Positions 9,186 through 18,183 are shown, numbered from the stretch's first letter. The stretch is DNA of 64,000 nt from Candidatus Streptomyces philanthi (GCA_018114805.1 CP073042.1:1426001-1490000), one strand, 5' to 3'. Notes: generated from the sequence alone by a model not told the origin. A program made the numbers and translations.

Positions 9186-10631
9186 TTACCTGATCCACCC
9201 GTGTTCTTCGAGTAGGGCTAGGGCGGGGTCGAGGTCGGCGATGGCGGGGAAGTCCCCGCGGGGCAGGCCACGGAAGAGCTCCCGCTTGGTGAACCCGGTG
9301 ATCCGCGTGTCGTGGATGTGGGTCAAGACAGTGTGGGCGGCTTCTTGCGCGGGATCGGCGCCCATGGCGTCGAAGACGTGGTGGGCATGGGCGGTGAAGT
9401 ACTCGCCCAGCATCGTGGCCGCGGCCATGGTCGGAGCTTCGATGGGGCGTTGCCATGCCTGGTTGGGATGGCTGGCCAGGTGCAGCAGTCCCGCGATGCG
9501 GGCCACGGCCCCATCGCGCTTGCTGGCCCACTTCACGATGGGCGCCAGCGGCCCGCCCTTCCCGATGCGGGCTTCGGTGACCTTCTGGTAGGCCAGCAGC
9601 ACCGCGTCCGCCTCGGGGCTGAGGGTCAGGAGTGCAGGGTCAGTCCAGCCAGCCATGCCCATAGCCAGCCCACCAAGACGCTGCGCGTACGCTTCGGCGA
9701 CTTCGGCGCGGATGAGGTCGGGGACCAGGTTGCGGCGGCCGACCAGGGATTCGGGCTGGGCGTAGAGGAAGCGGGCCAGGAGCCCGCGTCCGTCGGCGCC
9801 TTTGATCTGCCCGATGGACTCCAGCACTTCGGGCTGCACAGCCAGGCCCATCGTCACGGCGGGGTGTTCGATGTGCTGGGCGTCGCGTCCTTGGCGATTG
9901 ACGCGCACCATGTCCCCGGCGTGGCCCTTGAGGAAGATCTCCATGTTGGGGGCGCCGGAGTAGCGACCGGCGATGATGTCAAAGATCCCGCTCTCGGGCG
10001 AGAGCACGGAAATCCGCCCCTCCTGCTCAGTGAGCAGCATGGCCAGGCTCTCCGGCGTCACATCATCCGCCACAAGCTGCGGCTTTGCCGGGACCCGGAT
10101 CTCTTCGGCTGCTTGGGCCAGGGCGATGGCGTCTGCGGTGAGTTGGTCACGCGCGGCGGGTTCGGCGTTGGCGGCCTTGGCGGCGGCTTTGTCGGCCACG
10201 GCCTTGGCCAGCTTCGCGGTCGTCTCCGCCTCCGCCCGAACGCTGGCGGACTGCTCCACCAACAGCTTCTCCACCACCAGCAGTGGTTCGGTCATCAGGG
10301 AGAACACCGCGCTCTTGCGATTGCCCGGGTCAAGAGCGACGGCGATGTACAGGTTGACGGGCTCGCGCCAGCGTCCGCGCACGCACACCACCGCACGACC
10401 CCCCGCAGTGGTGGCCAGGACGGCCAGAGACAGGCACCCGGCGAGATCGGCCGGAGTCTGGGTCTCCTCCGCCACCGCAGCCACCATCGCCCCCAACCAC
10501 GCGGGAAGAGCGTCCACGGGGAAGGTGGGTAGGTCGGGGCGGGTGGTCAGCGGGATCGGGGCATCCCATGCCAGGCCGGTGACGTCTTCGGGGGTGAGCT
10601 GGTCGAAGCCCGCCCACAGATCCTCGCTCAT
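9186..10631 (-). CDS. YfjI-family protein (DUF3987), replication-associated
   Basis: 481 residues. A P-loop-like segment DPGNRKSAVFSL lies about 100 residues in. A coiled Ala/Glu-rich linker follows, then DVTPESLAMLL and the conserved ISVLSPESGIFDIIAGRYSG and TMGLAVQPEVLESIG of DUF3987. In AICEs this protein accompanies a prim-pol and is thought to act as the helicase-like partner in replication. The reading frame ends at HGWIR, but an adjacent frame continues to 9103 with PSPRYDAHPRL, a tail seen in relatives, so the last 30 residues were probably lost to a one-base shift. ATG overlaps the intended stop of the preceding gene. Confidence 0.82.
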   Translation of the reverse strand: MSEDLWAGFDQLTPEDVTGLAWDAPIPLTTRPDLPTFPVDALPAWLGAMVAAVAEETQTPADLAGCLSLAVLATTAGGRAVVCVRGRWREPVNLYIAVALDPGNRKSAVFSLMTEPLLVVEKLLVEQSASVRAEAETTAKLAKAVADKAAAKAANAEPAARDQLTADAIALAQAAEEIRVPAKPQLVADDVTPESLAMLLTEQEGRISVLSPESGIFDIIAGRYSGAPNMEIFLKGHAGDMVRVNRQGRDAQHIEHPAVTMGLAVQPEVLESIGQIKGADGRGLLARFLYAQPESLVGRRNLVPDLIRAEVAEAYAQRLGGLAMGMAGWTDPALLTLSPEADAVLLAYQKVTEARIGKGGPLAPIVKWASKRDGAVARIAGLLHLASHPNQAWQRPIEAPTMAAATMLGEYFTAHAHHVFDAMGADPAQEAAHTVLTHIHDTRITGFTKRELFRGLPRGDFPAIADLDPALALLEEHGWIR

Positions 10632-10980
10632 GCGGCGGGCCTGTCTTCCTGGGGGTGCGGAGCGGGCAGACCTCGCGGTGTGCGGCGTGGTCTTCGATCA
10701 GGGCAGCCGCGCGCTTGCGACCCGCGGCGAAGCGGTCGCGACCGCAGGCGCACCACGACCGGGCGGTCGGGATCGCGCGACCGGGGGCGTAGATGCTCAG
10801 CCACGCGACCGGCCGGCGCCCGTCGCCTTGGTGCGACTTCGGGCGAAGTGCTGAAAGGACGCCTTCGGCGACTGCCTTCCGATCGCCCACGCCCACCGAG
10901 GGTGAGACCGGTCGGGCGGCATCCTGGCCGGGCGGGGTGGGACTGGTGCTCTTCAGGAGGGGGCGGGGTGGGGTGCTCAT
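10628..10980 (-). CDS. Small Cys/His protein of the replication operon, frameshift near its end
   Basis: About 115 residues. The C-terminal half holds CACGRDRF and HAAHREVC, a likely zinc site. The ATG at 10980 overlaps the prim-pol stop (ATGA). As read, the frame runs on into the next gene. One more C in the CCCCC run near 10651 would give the ending PQEDRPAA and a TGA overlapping the YfjI ATG, the tight packing expected here. Function unknown; conserved between prim-pol and DUF3987 genes in such elements. Confidence 0.7.
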
Positions 10981-12196
10981 GCCGTAGCCCCCTTGCGCGT
11001 CTGGTTGTGGGCGATCGACCAGTTCAGGGCGCTGCGCAGGGTCGAGCGGCACTCGGCAGCGGTGAGCCCTGCCCCCTCCCCCGCCTCCTGAAGAGCCTGC
11101 TCCACCACGTGCCGGGGAAGGTCGCCCCACGCGATGAACCGCCCCAGGGGGCGGGCGGCGCGGAACAGGACGGCTTCGCGTCCCCCGACACTGGCGCCCG
11201 CCACGTTCCGCACCTCGGCGGCGAGAGCACTATCCGCGTATCGACCAGATTGCCCCAGTGTGGCCACTGAAGGTGCTTCAGACGGCTTGGGGGCCGGGCG
11301 CAGGATTTTCAAGCAGCCATCTCGGGCATAGAAGCCGGCGCAGAGCCGCACACGGCCCCGTACCGTCCCGCCGGGGTCGTGCTGCCGGCCGCGACGACGT
11401 ACCCGCCCCATGCGCGGGTATCGACCGAAGGCGCCACGGTCCCGGCGGTGTTAGTCAACCTCACCCCCGTCGGGGCGGTGAAGTACAGGTGTTCTCCGCC
11501 GCTAGCGGTCCGCACGCGGTAGGTGGTGGGGACTGCGTGCCCGGCGCGCTCGCAGAGCGCCTTGAAGGTCGTCGCCCCGTCAGGGGCGTCCCCACTGCCC
11601 TTGTCCTTGTTGAGGAGTTCGGCCAGAACGCGGGCGTGGCAGGGCTGGCCCGCGTGGCACCAGCAGCCCAGACGCTTTCCCCGTAGGGCGGGTAGATGAC
11701 GTGCGACCAGGTCGGGCTGCTCTGCGAGCCAGGCGCGGTAGCGCTCAACGACCTGGGCACGGAAGGCGCCCTCGCACACGGGAAAGGGGTTGGCCAAGGG
11801 GTGCCCGGGCAGGTTCCACCCGCCCTTGGTCAGCGGCCGGCCGACGTAGACCACGCCTGCCAGGAAGTCGGGGTCATCCCGGTGCCCGTGGAGGTCCACC
11901 ACGATGGTGGTGCTCTTGGGCATGTCCAGGTCGACCACGACCAGTCCGGCTGGCCCGGTCGCGATGCCGATGTTGTACGGCGCCTGTGACCAGGCAGCAC
12001 AGATGCGGTCGGGATCGGTAGTGGCGCGCCGCTCCCACTTCAGATGCCCATCGACACACGGCCCAGTGCGCGGGCATGCGGCTTCACCATGCAGGGCGGG
12101 GCGCTTGGTGCCAGGGCGCAGGGGGATGACGGGCCAGCCACGCGCGGCGGCATCCAGCGCCGCAGCGAGCAGCGCCGGACGGGGGTCAAGTGTCAT
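10977..12196 (-). pseudogene. Bifunctional DNA primase/polymerase (prim-pol) with inserted DUF4326 domain, frameshifted
   Basis: The AEP prim-pol begins AALDAAARGWPVIPLRPGTK. Metal ligands are Asp89 and Asp91 in GLVVVDLD, and the catalytic His is His236 in GGEHLYF. Between them, residues 92-198 form a DUF4326 domain (VVYVGRPLTKGGWNLPGHP, GKRLGCWCHAGQPCH) that is foreign to the family. The frame stops at 11309 after PASMPEMAA; the rest (LRPAPKPS, NVAGASVGGREAVLFRAA, ALNWSIAHNQTRKG) lies in another frame down to 10977. It would synthesise primers or copy element DNA during replication. Start ATG at 12196 follows an ACGGAG site. Confidence 0.85.
11603..11923 (-). other. DUF4326 segment embedded in the prim-pol
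   Basis: This part encodes a full DUF4326 domain: a start-like MPKSTTIVVDLHG, then VVYVGR, GGWNLPG, NPFPVCEG, ERYRAWL and GCWCHAGQPCH. It is in frame with both prim-pol flanks. A short similar sequence (GTGGTCGACCTGGA and GTGGTGGACCTCCA, both coding VVDL) occurs at the left junction and just inside the insert. Confidence 0.75.
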
Positions 12197-12275
12197 GCTG
12201 GGACTCCGTTCTCTTGGGGGCGGTGGGGCGGCCCCGGTTCATTGGCGTGAGAGGGGGCCGCCCCTGTTGTGTGTG

Positions 12276-12659
12276 TCAGGCGTCGGGGTGGTCGGCGCAG
12301 TTGCACTGGTAGGTGAGCCAGGCGCAGTTGGGGCAGCGGCCGGTGGTGATGAGGTCGGCGCGGCGCCAGGTGTGGTAGGCGTGGCGGACGTAGGCGCGGG
12401 GGTCCTGGTCGCGCGGCCCGCGGTCGTTGTCGAGGAGGTAAATGGCCGCGGCCTCGGCCTCCTCGATGACCTTGGGGCTGGAGTCGGGGTTCTCCAGGAG
12501 GAGGCGGTCGAGGGCGGCGGCCCGGCGAAGCCACCATTCGCGGCGGGTGAAGCAGTCCTCGTCCGAGGGGTCAGCCGGTTGCTGGGTCCACGCGATCTCG
12601 CTCGCGATGGGCGGGGCGAAGGCGTACGCGCGCTCGGGGGACAGGATGGTGATGACCAT
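12276..12659 (-). CDS. AICE-conserved hypothetical with C-terminal Cys cluster
   Basis: 127 residues from the ATG at 12659, which follows AGGAGGAG. The N-terminal half is mixed alpha/beta (VITILSPERAYAFAPPIASE). A helical middle (EEAEAAAIYLL) leads to CPNCAWLTYQCNC at the C-terminus, which could bind zinc. It lies just upstream of the prim-pol gene and may share its transcript. I do not recognise a named family. Confidence 0.7.
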   Translation of the reverse strand: MVITILSPERAYAFAPPIASEIAWTQQPADPSDEDCFTRREWWLRRAAALDRLLLENPDSSPKVIEEAEAAAIYLLDNDRGPRDQDPRAYVRHAYHTWRRADLITTGRCPNCAWLTYQCNCADHPDA

Positions 12660-12681
12660 GGAACTCCTCCTGTGCGGTAGA

Positions 12682-12731
12682 GGCGAAACGGGCGGCTCCG
12701 AGGCACGGCGTAACAGGCCGCCCGTTTCGCC
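12682..12731. promoter_or_regulatory. Long inverted repeat between the ASCH gene and the 12659 gene
   Basis: GGCGAAACGGGCGGC at 12682-12696 pairs perfectly with 12717-12731 across a 20-base loop. It ends just upstream of the AGGAGGAG site of the next gene. It may be a terminator without a T-run or an RNA structure that controls the gene below. Confidence 0.55.
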
Positions 12732-12811
12732 AAGTTGGGTAAAAAGCTGGAATGGGCGCTGTAACGTCGCAGGTCGGGAAGGGGGGTCCCCGCGCGAGCG
12801 GGGTTGGGGTT

Positions 12812-13240
12812 CTACTGGGTGGTGGCGTCGTCGCGGTGTCCGCCGTCGTCGGTTTCGGCGGCGAGCACGGCGGTCGGCGGTACCCAAAGGTGCTGTCGGC
12901 CACGGCAGGGCACCGAGTGGGGCAGTGGGGTGACGTCGGTCAAGGTCCAGTGCCAGCAGGCGAGTTGGCCCCACGGGGCGCAGCATCCACCAGTCTTGGC
13001 GTGGTGGCAGTTGGTGAGGGTGGCGGTGGCGATGAGGGTGCCGCGCTCATCGGGCCAGGCCGCGAGCGCGGCGCGGTCGATGAGGAAGCGGCCCATCAGG
13101 TCGTAGGCGCCGTTGCCGGCGTGGATGAGGATGCGGGAACCGACCGCGCTCGCGGGCGCGGGCCAAGTGCGGTTCTCGGTGCGTTTGGTGCCGTGGACGA
13201 TGGCGTCAGCCCATGGCTGGCGGATGGTCAACGCACGCAT
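12812..13240 (-). CDS. ASCH-domain protein
   Basis: 142 residues starting MRALTIRQPWADAIVHG, with KRTENRTW: the ASCH (PUA-like) fold that binds RNA or modified nucleotides. Start at 13240 is preceded by GAAGG. Later segments SRILIHAGNG and GTLIATATLTNC fit the family. Such proteins are common cargo in phages and AICEs; the target is unknown. No damage is seen. Confidence 0.82.
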   Translation of the reverse strand: MRALTIRQPWADAIVHGTKRTENRTWPAPASAVGSRILIHAGNGAYDLMGRFLIDRAALAAWPDERGTLIATATLTNCHHAKTGGCCAPWGQLACWHWTLTDVTPLPHSVPCRGRQHLWVPPTAVLAAETDDGGHRDDATTQ

Positions 13241-13329
13241 GCGGAATCCCTTCTCGCGCAAGGGGAGGGAGGCAGACCTACCCCCTGCCCGGCGGCTCGT
13301 GGCGGGGGTTTCAGGGGGTTGGCCTGGGG

Positions 13330-13423
13330 TGCCTCCCTGAGCGATCATTTGTGCAGGTCAGGAGCAGGGAGGTGGTCAGGGAGTTCTCCCTGCCTCCCTG
13401 ACCCGTAGGCGGTCGCCTCCCTG
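13330..13423. repeat. CTCCCTGA repeat cluster beside traB (candidate clt transfer locus)
   Basis: GCCTCCCTGA or close variants occur at about 13331, 13392 and 13414, with inverted copies (CAGGGAGG, TCAGGGAG) at about 13366 and 13377. The cluster directly follows the traB 3' end. In streptomycete plasmids the cis-acting transfer locus is a set of short repeats at this place, bound by the C-terminal wing of TraB. The assignment is by position and pattern only. Confidence 0.5.
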
Positions 13424-14926
13424 TCATCCGTCAGCGGAAGCGGAACCTTCGCCGTCGCGGTTGGTCAGGGCGCGCAGTACGCGGTCACGGGAGACGACCA
13501 TCACGCCGTCGGACTTGTAGGGGTCCGCGTTCACCTTGTCCAGGGCGCGCTTGAGGTCGATGAACGACCAGTCGCCGTAGACGCTGGGGTTGCGGGTGGC
13601 GAGCCGGGCCAGCACGTCCTTGGTCCGCACGCGCGGCGCCTCACCCATCACCGCGGCGATGTCGGCCAGAGCATCGGCCGCGTCCCGCTCGATGACGTGC
13701 AAGGTGGTCACCCCGTCGCGTAGCGCCTTGGCCCGCTCGGTGATGGCCTTGGCCGCGTCGTCGTCGATGTAGTGCGTGCGCACCATAATGGACGACTGCC
13801 CGGCCGGGATGGCGATCCCATCGGAGGCCACGACCAACGTTCCCCGGTCCAGGCCCTGGCGCAGCAGGTTCGGCGCGGCGCCCCCGTCAACGGCCTTGTG
13901 GCCCAGGGCCATGCGGGCTTGTGATTCGGTGCCCAGGGCGAGGGAGGCGCGAGTGTGGGCGCCCTCGCGGACCAGCTTGGGCAGTTCTCGTTCGTCGGGT
14001 CCTGGGTGCCCTGCCACATGAGCACGTTCACGGCGCGGCCTTGGTTGTGGATCTTCCGGAGGGCCATGAAGTCTCAATCGTGGAGACCCCGGAGGGCAGG
14101 GTGACGTCGACTTCGACGCCGCAGCCGACGATGCGGATGGGGCCCAGCATCGCGGCCCCCGCATCCCCCATGTCCTTGATCGCTTTGCGTAGTGCGCTCA
14201 CGCCCAGGTCATGCAGGGCCTTGACCACGATGGAGGGCGTGATGGGCTCCCCCTCGTTGGAGCGGGCAGCGGCAGGCAGCGCCCACTGCGGGGCGGCCTG
14301 GCGCTTACGACCGACCGAGCACAGGGCCAGCAGCCCCAGGAAGGGGCCAAGGGTCACCAGCGGTCCCCAGACGATGGCCACGATCACCACCACCAGTCGG
14401 ATGAACTCCACCACGGCCATCAGCGGGGTGATGATGTCGGTGGGCTGGCCGGTGGCAATCGCCAGCACGACCCCCAGCGCGATCAGACCACCGATACCCG
14501 CTCAGGTGCCGACAGCGGCGCCCTTGGCTGCTGTGACCGGCGCGCGCAGCATGTCCATACGCCGCTGGTGGCGAGCCGCGCGGAAGCGTTGGCCGCGTTC
14601 CTCCCACTCGGCGGCCACCTCGTAGTTCCCGGCGACCTCGGCCGCGCGGAGCATGCGTTCGTAGCGGGCGGCGGTGCGTGCTTCCCACGCGCGGCGGGTC
14701 ACGATGCGGGCCCCGCCGAACACGTAGGCACCGTGCCGAGTGACCACGCGGGCGGTGGTGCGAGTGTGCTCGTGGGTGACGATCGAACGCACCGTACGAC
14801 CGGCACGGGCCCACGGCGGGACCCGCCCCGGCACGGCCTTGGGCTCGGTCTGGGGGTCTACTGGGGCGGTGATACGGGTGGGTCCTTGAAGAGATGGACG
14901 ACACGGGCGGTGGTGTCTTCCGTCAT
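13424..14926 (-). pseudogene. traB: TraB/FtsK-type conjugal translocase with central deletion
   Basis: Starts MTEDTTARVVHLFKDP at 14926 after an AGGAGGAGG site, then shifts frame (VTRHGAYVFGGARIVTRRAW). An in-frame TGA at 14502-14504 precedes the membrane part (FIRLVVVIVAIVWGPL). The next region ends VEVDVTLPSGVSTIE and joins directly to MALRKIHNQGRAVNVLM near 14070, skipping the whole Walker A/B ATPase core of roughly 300 residues. The C-terminal part (PNLLRQGLDRGTLVVASDG, winged helix to 13424) remains, with another shift near 14000. Intact TraB pumps double-stranded DNA between mycelia; this copy cannot. Confidence 0.88.
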
Positions 14927-15016
14927 GCTGAAACCTCCTCCTCCTGCCCCGTAGGGGCGGGGTTGGGCCCGGGGCGGGCGGCGAGCTGGCAGGCACAGGC
15001 GCCCGCCCCGGGACGG

Positions 15017-15214
15017 TCACTTCCTCTGGGTGGCGGCTTTCTCGCGCTTGCGGCCGCCCTCGATAATCCGATCGATCTTGCGCTCCAGGTCGTCCTGGTA
15101 GGCCACGCCGCCGCGCTCGCGGTCATCTGCGATACCGCGCTTCGCCATCCGGGCGACGTACCAGGCTACCTTGGCCTTTTCAGCGGCGGTGAGCTTGGGC
15201 TCCGACTGGGCCAT
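15017..15214 (-). CDS. Small helical AICE protein
   Basis: 65 residues, highly charged and helical (AAEKAKVAWYVARMAKRG, DLERKIDRIIEGGRKREK). Starts after GGAAGGGA. It sits between the spd genes and traB in the usual place for a short conserved protein of unknown role. No motif is recognised. Confidence 0.68.
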   Translation of the reverse strand: MAQSEPKLTAAEKAKVAWYVARMAKRGIADDRERGGVAYQDDLERKIDRIIEGGRKREKAATQRK

Positions 15215-15295
15215 GACGAGTTCCCTTCCGGGGCCGGGCTGTCCGATCCCGTGCCGTACCCGGGCCAGCGGGGCGCCGGGCGCGACACGGGACCG

Positions 15296-15616
15296 TCAGT
15301 CCTTCTCGGCCTGCTCCTGCATCTGCTGCCACAGCGACCGCAGCACCAGCACGCACACCGTGACCGCGACGGCTCCGATGGCCACAGCGACCGCGGCGAC
15401 CGCGACCGTGAGCAGGAAAATGCTGGCCCCACCCCCGATGGCCAGCCACTTGACGACCTCGGGTACGGGCCGACCGGTCCGCACCGGGGCGGGAGCGTGG
15501 GCGTGCTGGCAGGCGAGGCCCGGGGGCGGCGCGGGGGCAGGGGTGTAAGGATAGATGGGCTGCCCGTCGGCAGTGATGCCGATCGGGGCGGGCGCGGGGG
15601 CGTGGTGCTCGTGCAA
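15296..15616 (-). CDS. SpdD-like mobile element spread protein
   Basis: 106 residues: a Pro/His/Ala-rich N-terminus, then the membrane hairpin EVVKWLAIGGGASIFLL and VAIGAVAVTVCVLVL, and a charged end. This composition is typical of SpdD proteins, which help plasmids spread within the recipient mycelium alongside TraB. Intact. Confidence 0.8.
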   Translation of the reverse strand: MHEHHAPAPAPIGITADGQPIYPYTPAPAPPPGLACQHAHAPAPVRTGRPVPEVVKWLAIGGGASIFLLTVAVAAVAVAIGAVAVTVCVLVLRSLWQQMQEQAEKD

Positions 15617-15684
15617 GGGGCCTCCTTCGTGAGGCGTCCGGGCAGGCCAAAGCAGCGCCGGGCGCGTGGGATGAGTAGGCAGTG

Positions 15685-15752
15685 AGCGCCCCGGGCCGGA
15701 GTCGAACCGGCACTGCGACCATCAGGGCGACCACCCGCCGCGCCAGGGGCGC
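15685..15752 (-). tRNA. tRNA-like sequence inside the element (degenerate, possible Thr GGT)
   Basis: On the minus strand GCGCCCC (15746-15752) can pair with GGGGCGC (15686-15692), and there is a good T arm, GCCGG-TTCGACT-CCGGC. The loop ATGGTCG would give anticodon GGT. Problems: the D arm is short, the anticodon stem has a mismatch, two bases sit between the T stem and the acceptor stem, and loop position 37 is a pyrimidine. It may be a decayed cargo tRNA or the remnant of another att site. Confidence 0.4.
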
Positions 15753-15763
15753 GGGCGGGGGCG

Positions 15764-15976
15764 TTATGGACTGTCGGCCCCGGGGGGAACGACGATGGTC
15801 AGGTAGGCTCGGGTCGCGTCGCTGTACCGGGAGGGCCGGTAGGAAGCCGGGCCGCACTGCGCCGCGGTCGCCAAGGCGGCCACCAGCGCACGCACGGCGC
15901 GATCCGACCCGATCAAACGCACCTCAAGCAACCCCAACTCAGGCGCCGGGACGCTGGGACGAACAGGGCGAGCCAT
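15764..15976 (-). CDS. Small AICE hypothetical protein
   Basis: 70 residues from the ATG at 15976, which follows AAGGAG. A strand-like start (LGLLEVRLIGSD) leads to a helix (AVRALVAALATAA), then YSDATRAYLTIVVPPG, suggesting a small alpha/beta fold. Same operon as its neighbours. Function unknown. Confidence 0.65.
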   Translation of the reverse strand: MARPVRPSVPAPELGLLEVRLIGSDRAVRALVAALATAAQCGPASYRPSRYSDATRAYLTIVVPPGADSP

Positions 15977-15984
15977 AGAACTCC

Positions 15985-16374
15985 TTAGGCTGCGGTGGTG
16001 TAGGTGTCGGGGCAGGCGCAGGTCACGCACGCGCCCAGTGAGCGCGGGATGCAGTAGCCGGCATCCCGTTGGCACTGCGGGCAGGTGCGCCGGGCGAGCA
16101 TCGCGGCGGCCAACGCCCGTGCCCGCCCCGGCGTCATCGGCCGCACCGGCCGCGCCAGGTCCACGCGGTACAGGTACGCGATGGCCACCCCGGACTTGCG
16201 GCGCGGCGAGCGGCGCATAATCTGCGCCGCCACCGGTTGGCCCCCGGGCCGAAGTCCACGCGCCCGCAGTTGGCGGCGCGTCAGGTAGCCGTCAGAGGCC
16301 AGGCGCCAGGGGAAGGTCGGTATCCCGTACCGGGCCCCGCTGGGGTCGAAGCACTTACCGAACGTCGGCGACAT
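15985..16374 (-). CDS. RRQRL-motif zinc-binding protein
   Basis: 129 residues. YLTRRQLRARGLRPGG gives the RRQ-L motif near residue 32. The C-terminus carries a zinc site, CPQCQRDAGYC followed by CVTCACPD. This small family is found in streptomycete AICEs next to DUF2637 proteins; its role is unknown. ATG overlaps the stop of the upstream gene (ATGA). Confidence 0.82.
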   Translation of the reverse strand: MSPTFGKCFDPSGARYGIPTFPWRLASDGYLTRRQLRARGLRPGGQPVAAQIMRRSPRRKSGVAIAYLYRVDLARPVRPMTPGRARALAAAMLARRTCPQCQRDAGYCIPRSLGACVTCACPDTYTTAA

Positions 16375-17634
16375 CAGGTCGTCACCTCCTCGGCCGCGGC
16401 GCGCTCGGCCCGCTGTACATCCCGCAGTCCGCGCGCCCGCTCAGCCGAAGTCCGCACGGCCTGCCGGATCGCATCGGCCGTCAGCCGGTCGTCCGACCAT
16501 TCGACAGTCGCCTCACGCGCTTCGGCCAGCAGTTGGTCGGGCGTGCGCTGCGGTCGGCGAGCGCGAGCCGACTGCGGCACCCGACCAGTCGCCCGACGGG
16601 CCCGACCCGACTCCGCGGCCACCACGCCGACCGGCAGCGCGGCCGATGACGAGTCGGCCGACTGCGCGTCGCTGGTCGGCTCGACCACGGCAGTCGGTAC
16701 CACCTTGACCACAGGCGCCGGAGCTGCCGACTCGGCGGGAAGGTGCACGATCGGGTGGTCTGCCGACTTTCCCAGACCAGAGGGCGACCGATCCACCCCA
16801 TCCTGCAGCGATTCCTCCGCTTTCGCGGCAGGTGTGGGGTCGGGTGCCTGCGCTTTGCGTAGCTCGGCCGCCGACTCGACCGCACGGCGGTGAAGGTCGG
16901 GTGTCATGCCCGGGGAGTCGGCACCGGTCTCGATCACCCACGCCCGCTCCCACGCCTCCTCGGTCGACAGCGACCCGTAGGCGGCAGCCGACAAGAGTCG
17001 GTCGGCGGTCTTGGCGACCGACTTGTGATGCCGGCGGCGCCGTCGGGCATCGGGGTCGGGTGTGGCTGCGGCGAGTGTGGCCACCCACTGCCGCACCTCG
17101 AAGACCACCGGGCCCAGCAGCGTGACCGCGGCCAGCCCCCACCCGGCCGTGACCCGCTCGGAAGCGGTCAGACCCGGTAAGTGCACGCCGTACTGGTAGT
17201 TGATGGTCGCGGCGAAGGTCGCGCAGACCACGACCGCGCCCCGCAGGACCCAGCGCACCCACCCGGGCAGGTCCCGGGCGTCGGCGTAGGCCACGCCCGC
17301 GGCCATCACCCATGCCGCCCCCTCCACCGCCAACGGCAGCGGCAGCAGGGCAGGGCTGAGGGCTACGAAGTGTGATCTGCGCGGGCAGCGACCCCGCCCC
17401 GCTGGCCGCCACCAGGGCGAAGGTGCCCCGGTGGTAGACCCGCTCCGGCGACAACGCCTCAGCCCGCCGCGCAGCCCGCTCCTGGCGCCGCGCCACACGA
17501 GCCACACGGTCAGCGGCCTGGTCCGCGCGCTGCCGCTCGGCTCGGCACTGTTCGGCCGCAGCGGCGTCCAACCGCCGCTGCTCAGCCCGCGCAGCCTGCA
17601 CGGCGCGGGCCTCTTGCTCGTAGACCACGCTCAC
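16374..17634 (-). pseudogene. DUF2637 membrane protein, one frameshift
   Basis: Starts at GTG 17634 behind a G-rich site. The first 90 residues form a coiled, Arg/Glu/Ala-rich helix (EQEARAVQAARAEQRRLDAA). A frame change near 17375 is needed to join this to the membrane part (FVALSPALLPLPLAVEGAAW, VLRGAVVVCATFAATINYQ, LGPVVFEVRQWVATL), which is DUF2637. The long tail has a helix-turn-helix-like end (RLTADAIRQAVRTSAERARG). These proteins accompany spd genes in AICEs and are thought to help transfer. Confidence 0.75.
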
Positions 17635-17663
17635 GATGTCCCCCCGCCAGGCTCCCAAGGGGC

Positions 17664-17885
17664 CTAATTGACTGGGGACTTGGTGGTCCACCCGTGCAGC
17701 ACATTGGCCGCGACCTCGGGCGTGACGCCCCCAGCCAGCAGGGCATCGATCGTCGCGCGGACATCAGAGACCCGCGCTTGAAGCAGCCGCCCGTAGGACG
17801 CCTCATCCCGGCTCGTGAGGGCCGGGAGCGGGATAGTCAGCGCTTCCCGCACGGCTCGCAACAGAACCTGTACCTCCGCGCTCAT
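17664..17885 (-). CDS. Small AICE hypothetical, helical
   Basis: 73 residues, all helical by appearance (AEVQVLLRAVREAL, RVSDVRATIDALLAGG, PEVAANVLHGW). ATG overlaps the stop of the upstream gene; the next gene begins 30 bases later. No family is recognised. Confidence 0.65.
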   Translation of the reverse strand: MSAEVQVLLRAVREALTIPLPALTSRDEASYGRLLQARVSDVRATIDALLAGGVTPEVAANVLHGWTTKSPVN

Positions 17886-18183
17886 CGGGCCACCTCGCTT
17901 ACCGGTCGCACCGCGAGGCTGGCCACCAGCCACACACGCGAGGACGGGTCGTCCGGGTCCGCGCGATCCTCGGTCCACTCCCAGCAGGCGCCCTCGGTGA
18001 CCTCGTAGCCGAGCCCGGACAGCACTTCCTCGCGGGCCGCGAGCGTGGGAATCTCGGGCGTGGGCTGCCCCACCGGCACTCGGGCCACTGCGAGCACAAG
18101 CCGGGGAAGGTCACCACCAGGCGCCACCCCTCGCCCGCCACCGACTCGGACACGATCGCGCGGCACCACTTCTCCTGGCTCAC
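17882..18183 (-). CDS. Small AICE hypothetical, probable frameshift
   Basis: GTG at 18183 overlaps the preceding stop (GTGA). The first 30 residues (SQEKWCRAIVSESVAGEGWR) read in one frame and the rest (VARVPVGQPTPEIPTLAARE to the stop at 17882) in another, with the shift near 18110. Joined, it would be about 100 residues. Function unknown. Confidence 0.6.
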
